The position numbers were made by a program, and so were the translations under genes. From contig PTKD01000073.1 in the NCBI GenBank assembly GCA_002938115.1, forward strand, positions 1 to 8,597: a DNA stretch of 8,597 nt, written 5' to 3'. The stretch's first letter is position 1, and every line of letters begins with the position of its first letter. This DNA is from Alphaproteobacteria bacterium MarineAlpha9_Bin7. Lineage in GTDB: Bacteria > Pseudomonadota > Alphaproteobacteria > UBA7887. The notes under the pieces were generated by a model. That model saw only the letters and a program-made list of their open reading frames with translations. It was not told the DNA's origin and did not search any database. Below, one piece after another: positions 6,140-8,597 of this stretch.

Positions 6140-7135
6140 TTACTTTATTATCCCTTGTTCACGATAATAACGCTCCGCACCAGGATGTAGTTGAAGCGGG
6201 AGGTCAGCGGCCGCAGTGGCAGCGTCAATATTGAACGCGCGATATGCCAACGCCAGATCCTCTCGATGCTCAAATATCAACTTAGTCATCACGTAAACCA
6301 AATTCTCCGCCATGTCCTTATGGCAAATAAAGATTGTATGGCGCTTAATGGTTGCGACATCACTGTCTTGGCCCTCATACGTCCCGGCGGGAATAACACC
6401 AGGCGTGTAACCAAAATCTTCAGCAAGAATCTTGATTACCCTTTCGTCCAATGGCAGCAAAATAACTTCGCGGGATGAAACCAAATCCGTGAATAGTGGT
6501 GCTCCGAGCAAATCGTTGTACATCAAAGCATTTAAATGACCATCTTTGAGGCGATCTACCATCTCTCGGAATTGCGAATGAATAACCCGCCCACCGTGCT
6601 CCCTAATATTCTCATAGCTGTAACCGTGCAATTCTAGGGCTCGCTTTGCCGATAGTTCTGATCCTGTTCCACGAGGCCCAGTATCCACCCTAAGTTCAGG
6701 CTTCTCCGTGGCCAAATCTCCCATGGAATGAACTCCTAGCTCCGCAGCCACAAAAACGTGCATTCGAGCCTCAAAACCAACATTGGCAATAGCTCGGATT
6801 TCGGTGAGGGCCTCTGTGTAAGGTGCTTGCCCAATAACCGCCGATCTCAGGTCGTTCGTGAAAGAAAGGCCAAACTGGGCACCACCTTTGTTGATGGCAA
6901 TGGGATTGGACACCGAACCACCAGGTACGATCGCGTACGCCAATCCTTCCACATGCTTAGAGAAGACATCAAACATTGCCGTATTCATTATAAAATAACT
7001 GCCGCCGATGGAGCCGGCAGTAACCGTGACATGGATTGAATCAACTGTACGGTCAGCGGCCACGATTGGCGTAACCAGGCTGAAAAACCACAACGAAACA
7101 GCACTGATAATTTTGAGTATCATGTATCGAATCAT
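6140..7135 (-). CDS. TAXI family TRAP transporter solute-binding protein
   Basis: Periplasmic receptor that captures the substrate and delivers it to the fused permease encoded next on the same strand. The 331-residue product begins with a Sec signal peptide: a basic start, a hydrophobic core at about 6-22, and probable cleavage near TPIVAA (22-27). TAXI-family features are the early TAGSIGGSYFIMNTAMFDVF segment (39-56), VPGGSVSNPIAINKGGAQFGL (70-90), the ligand-site segment TGPRGTGSELSAKRALE (152-168), and the terminal PLQLHPGAERYYREQGI (313-329). Length is normal. The start at 7135 has a modest AGCAGG upstream; Met5 is an alternative. Substrates of most TAXI receptors are unknown; a Thermus member was crystallised with glutamate or glutamine, which suggests but does not show an amino- or dicarboxylic-acid ligand. 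It is divergent from the MORN-repeat gene across about 100 bases in which I see no strong promoter. Confidence 0.95.
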   Translation of the reverse strand: MIRYMILKIISAVSLWFFSLVTPIVAADRTVDSIHVTVTAGSIGGSYFIMNTAMFDVFSKHVEGLAYAIVPGGSVSNPIAINKGGAQFGLSFTNDLRSAVIGQAPYTEALTEIRAIANVGFEARMHVFVAAELGVHSMGDLATEKPELRVDTGPRGTGSELSAKRALELHGYSYENIREHGGRVIHSQFREMVDRLKDGHLNALMYNDLLGAPLFTDLVSSREVILLPLDERVIKILAEDFGYTPGVIPAGTYEGQDSDVATIKRHTIFICHKDMAENLVYVMTKLIFEHREDLALAYRAFNIDAATAAADLPLQLHPGAERYYREQGIIK

Positions 7136-7239
7136 TACTGAACCTGCTGGTATGCAATTTCAAAGATGGTTAATTAGCATAACGCATCTCACAAAATACG
7201 CTGTTTGATTTTCTGCCATTGACGTGCTCAAATTAGTTG

Positions 7240-7899
7240 ATGGCCCATATTGCTTTTTTTGCATTGATTTCCCTCATTCTCACTTTCTCACAGGTATCAA
7301 ATGCTTGGAGCCTACCACCGTGCGATTCCGACCGTGAAAATGCATGGCACAACTGCCAGGGAACATGGACGGGCCCAGATAGTGCAGAATACTCTGGGGA
7401 ATGGAAAGATGACAAACGACATGGCCAAGGCACCATAACTTGGCCCGGCGGACAAAAATACGTTGGCACATGGAAAAATGATAGGCGGCATGGTTATGGC
7501 ACTCATACCCGGCCAGACGGCCTAAAGTATGTAGGTGAGTTTAAAGACGACCATCCACATGGTCAGGGAACATGGACATGGACGGACGGGCAAGAATACG
7601 TTGGTGACTTTAAATATGGGAAGCCAGAAGGTTACGGTACTCACGTATGGCCAGACGGGCACCAATACGCCGGTGAATTTGTAGCGGGCTTATCACATGG
7701 CCGTGGCACGTACACGTGGTCCAACGGCAGAAAATATGTTGGGGAATGGAAATACGATAAAATGGATGGGCAAGGAGTTGTCACATTTGTAGATGGACGG
7801 GTCTGGTCAGGGGAATTTAAACAGGGAGAATGGGTTGACGGACAACAGTATGCGCCAGGAGAAGCTCCTCCAGAAATAGTGGCCCCAACCAAACAGTGA
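7240..7899 (+). CDS. Exported MORN-repeat protein
   Basis: A 219-residue protein with a Sec signal peptide (hydrophobic 4-18, likely cleavage after SNA near 22) followed by MORN repeats. With the ATG at 7240 as residue 1, six consecutive 23-residue units start at Tyr51, 74, 97, 120, 143 and 166, each with a Y-x-G-E/D/T-F/W core and an HGxGT-like turn. A seventh, partial unit starts at Trp189. A degenerate unit before the first (28-50) carries Cys28 and Cys39, which could form a disulfide in the periplasm. The C-terminus is a short Pro/Glu-rich tail. The frame also has a TTG one codon upstream (7237), but ATG is preferred; no clear ribosome-binding site is visible for either. MORN units form extended beta-hairpin sheets. 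In eukaryotes they often serve membrane or protein binding, while the role of bacterial exported versions is unknown. The gene is divergent from the TAXI receptor and convergent with the VOC gene. Confidence 0.9.
   Translation: MAHIAFFALISLILTFSQVSNAWSLPPCDSDRENAWHNCQGTWTGPDSAEYSGEWKDDKRHGQGTITWPGGQKYVGTWKNDRRHGYGTHTRPDGLKYVGEFKDDHPHGQGTWTWTDGQEYVGDFKYGKPEGYGTHVWPDGHQYAGEFVAGLSHGRGTYTWSNGRKYVGEWKYDKMDGQGVVTFVDGRVWSGEFKQGEWVDGQQYAPGEAPPEIVAPTKQ
7390..7803 (+). repeat. Six tandem 69-base MORN units
   Basis: Six in-frame units of exactly 23 codons, with no insertion or deletion between them, followed by a partial seventh from 7804. The units share the protein pattern (Tyr at position 1, Gly at 3, aromatic at 5, HGxGT in the middle, a DG/GG/NG turn near the end) but differ considerably in nucleotides. 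This points to old duplication under protein-level selection rather than recent slippage. Confidence 0.85.
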
Positions 7900-7909
7900 A
7901 CACGAGAAG

Positions 7910-7929
7910 CAACGCTTTGCGGGGCGTTG
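7910..7929. terminator. Stem-loop in the convergent MORN/VOC gap
   Basis: CAACGC (7910-7915) pairs perfectly with GCGTTG (7924-7929) around an 8-base loop, between the two convergent stop codons. Neither strand has a U-run directly after it, so it is at best a weak or factor-assisted bidirectional terminator. ATTTAAAT nearby (7955-7962) is a short AT palindrome without clear meaning. Confidence 0.35.
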
Positions 7930-7967
7930 ACACGTGCCATCAACATCATCACTATTTAAATTCGGGA

Positions 7968-8402
7968 TTATGGGCCATCGGGATCGAATTCTTTCGCATC
8001 TTCGCCGCGGAAGTTTAGTTCGATCGTGATTCCATCAGGGTCTTTCATGAATATTTGATGAATATCAAACGCCGGTACCTTACGATGAATCATTTCCGCT
8101 TCATGCGTGCTGGCCCTAACGACAAACTCTCTTACATCGCTACCTCGAAACGCAATATGGTCTATTGCTCCCGATCCGACCGACTTCCCTTCCTTTGGAC
8201 CCGTATAGTCTTCCATTTCCGGGCTAGAGTCCGCCGAAGTCAAATGGACGCATGCGGTGTCTCCTAAATAAATCCAGTATCCCGGGAAATCAAATGGTGG
8301 TCGTTCGCCCACTCTCATGCCAAGTACGTCGCAGTAAAACTTTTTGGTCGCCTCCATGTCAGAAGCGCGGATGTTAAAATGTTCCATAACCTCTAGCGGC
8401 AT
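7968..8402 (-). CDS. VOC (glyoxalase/bleomycin-resistance/dioxygenase) family protein
   Basis: Small single-domain metalloenzyme-type protein of the vicinal oxygen chelate fold, 144 residues from the chosen start. Two beta-alpha-beta-beta-beta modules are visible. The first begins MEHFNIRASDMEATKKFYCDVLGM (6-29) and the second IDHIAFRGSDVREFV (80-94), ending IFMKDPDGITIELNF (117-131). Likely metal ligands are His8, His82 and Glu128, the usual positions, so the protein is probably catalytic. The ATG at 8402 is chosen because GGGGAGGAG lies 5-6 bases before it; that same purine tract would be coding if the upstream ATG at 8417 were used. The fold covers lactoylglutathione lyases, extradiol dioxygenases, epimerases and antibiotic-binding proteins; the reaction cannot be fixed here. 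The nearby MaiA-like and crotonase genes make a catabolic role possible. Confidence 0.9.
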   Translation of the reverse strand: MPLEVMEHFNIRASDMEATKKFYCDVLGMRVGERPPFDFPGYWIYLGDTACVHLTSADSSPEMEDYTGPKEGKSVGSGAIDHIAFRGSDVREFVVRASTHEAEMIHRKVPAFDIHQIFMKDPDGITIELNFRGEDAKEFDPDGP

Positions 8403-8483
8403 GGCTCTCCTCCCCATTGAAAACTAATCGCAGCTCGTGATTTTTTCTTAAAACCAATCGTACCGCAAGCTCTGGGTTGCCCA

Positions 8484-8597
8484 TTAGGTATTTAAATTTC
8501 CCCAACTTGTTACTTTGGTCAGTCGCACTGCGATGACTGGCAACGATTTCAGTTTCATTTCAAGCATTTGCGGGTACCGACCCCGAAGCAGTTCTTG
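8484..8597 (-). CDS. Possible 3' end of an unidentified gene (cut by window edge)
   Basis: From the right edge one minus-strand frame stays open for 37 codons and ends in TAA at 8486-8484; the other two minus-strand frames close within 14 codons of the edge. The fragment reads QELLRGRYPQMLEMKLKS and continues with LPVIAVRLTK. I do not recognise a family. An open stretch this short can be chance, so support is weak. It lies 81 bases upstream of the VOC start on the same strand, a spacing consistent with either an operon or a separate promoter. The gap itself (8403-8483) shows the VOC ribosome-binding tract just before its start but no other feature. Confidence 0.25.
   Translation of the reverse strand, partial: QELLRGRYPQMLEMKLKSLPVIAVRLTKVTSWGNLNT

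Noticed and set aside
7237..7239. TTG as start of the MORN gene
   Set aside because: An ATG follows immediately as the next codon and neither has a visible ribosome-binding site, so the ATG is the simpler choice.
8520..8539. Small palindrome TCGCA-C-TGCGA near the right edge
   Set aside because: Its 5-base arms with a one-base centre lie inside a possibly coding fragment, and palindromes this short are expected by chance in a window of this size.
1..8597. Search for CRISPR arrays, tRNA or rRNA genes, insertion-sequence ends and phage or defence genes
   Set aside because: No spaced direct repeats, cloverleaf-like sequence, terminal inverted repeats around a transposase, or recognisable mobile or defence proteins were seen on either strand by eye.

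Overview
The window looks like chromosomal DNA of a Gram-negative bacterium, most likely an alphaproteobacterium and plausibly marine. The reasons are the tight fabI-aroC pair with an alphaproteobacterial-type FabI, a TAXI-type TRAP transporter, an exported MORN-repeat protein, and moderate G+C. The lineage is inferred from gene content, not from a marker gene. I saw no transposase, integrase, phage gene, CRISPR array, tRNA or rRNA, and gene density is that of an ordinary chromosome.

Layout. Positions 1-573 (minus) hold the first 191 codons of chorismate synthase (aroC), cut by the window edge. It follows fabI (581-1417, minus) after only 7 bases, so the two are probably cotranscribed from a promoter just upstream of fabI. 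Between fabI and the next large gene lie an inverted repeat (1525-1565) and a possible 61-codon membrane microprotein (1579-1764, minus). A crotonase-superfamily gene (1801-2598, minus) is divergent from a zeta-class glutathione transferase / maleylacetoacetate isomerase gene (2879-3526, plus). The 280-base divergent spacer holds a perfect 7+1+7 palindrome.

Next comes a TAXI-TRAP transporter on the minus strand: the exported substrate-binding protein (6140-7135), then a 196-base spacer with stem-loops, then a 777-residue fused permease (3610-5943). The permease carries two copies of the four-helix DctQ-like region in tandem, aligning without gaps at a 141-residue offset. This is the most unusual thing in the window. 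Divergent from the receptor gene is a secreted protein with six exact 23-residue MORN repeats (7240-7899, plus). It converges on a small VOC/glyoxalase-fold gene (7968-8402, minus). The last 110 bases may hold the 3' end of another minus-strand gene.

How the genes fit together. FabI and AroC are housekeeping enzymes of fatty-acid and aromatic biosynthesis. The crotonase, MaiA-like and VOC proteins suggest catabolism of CoA-activated or aromatic acids, and the TAXI-TRAP system would import an organic acid or amino acid. The link between transporter and enzymes is proximity only. I found no convincing new multi-gene system.
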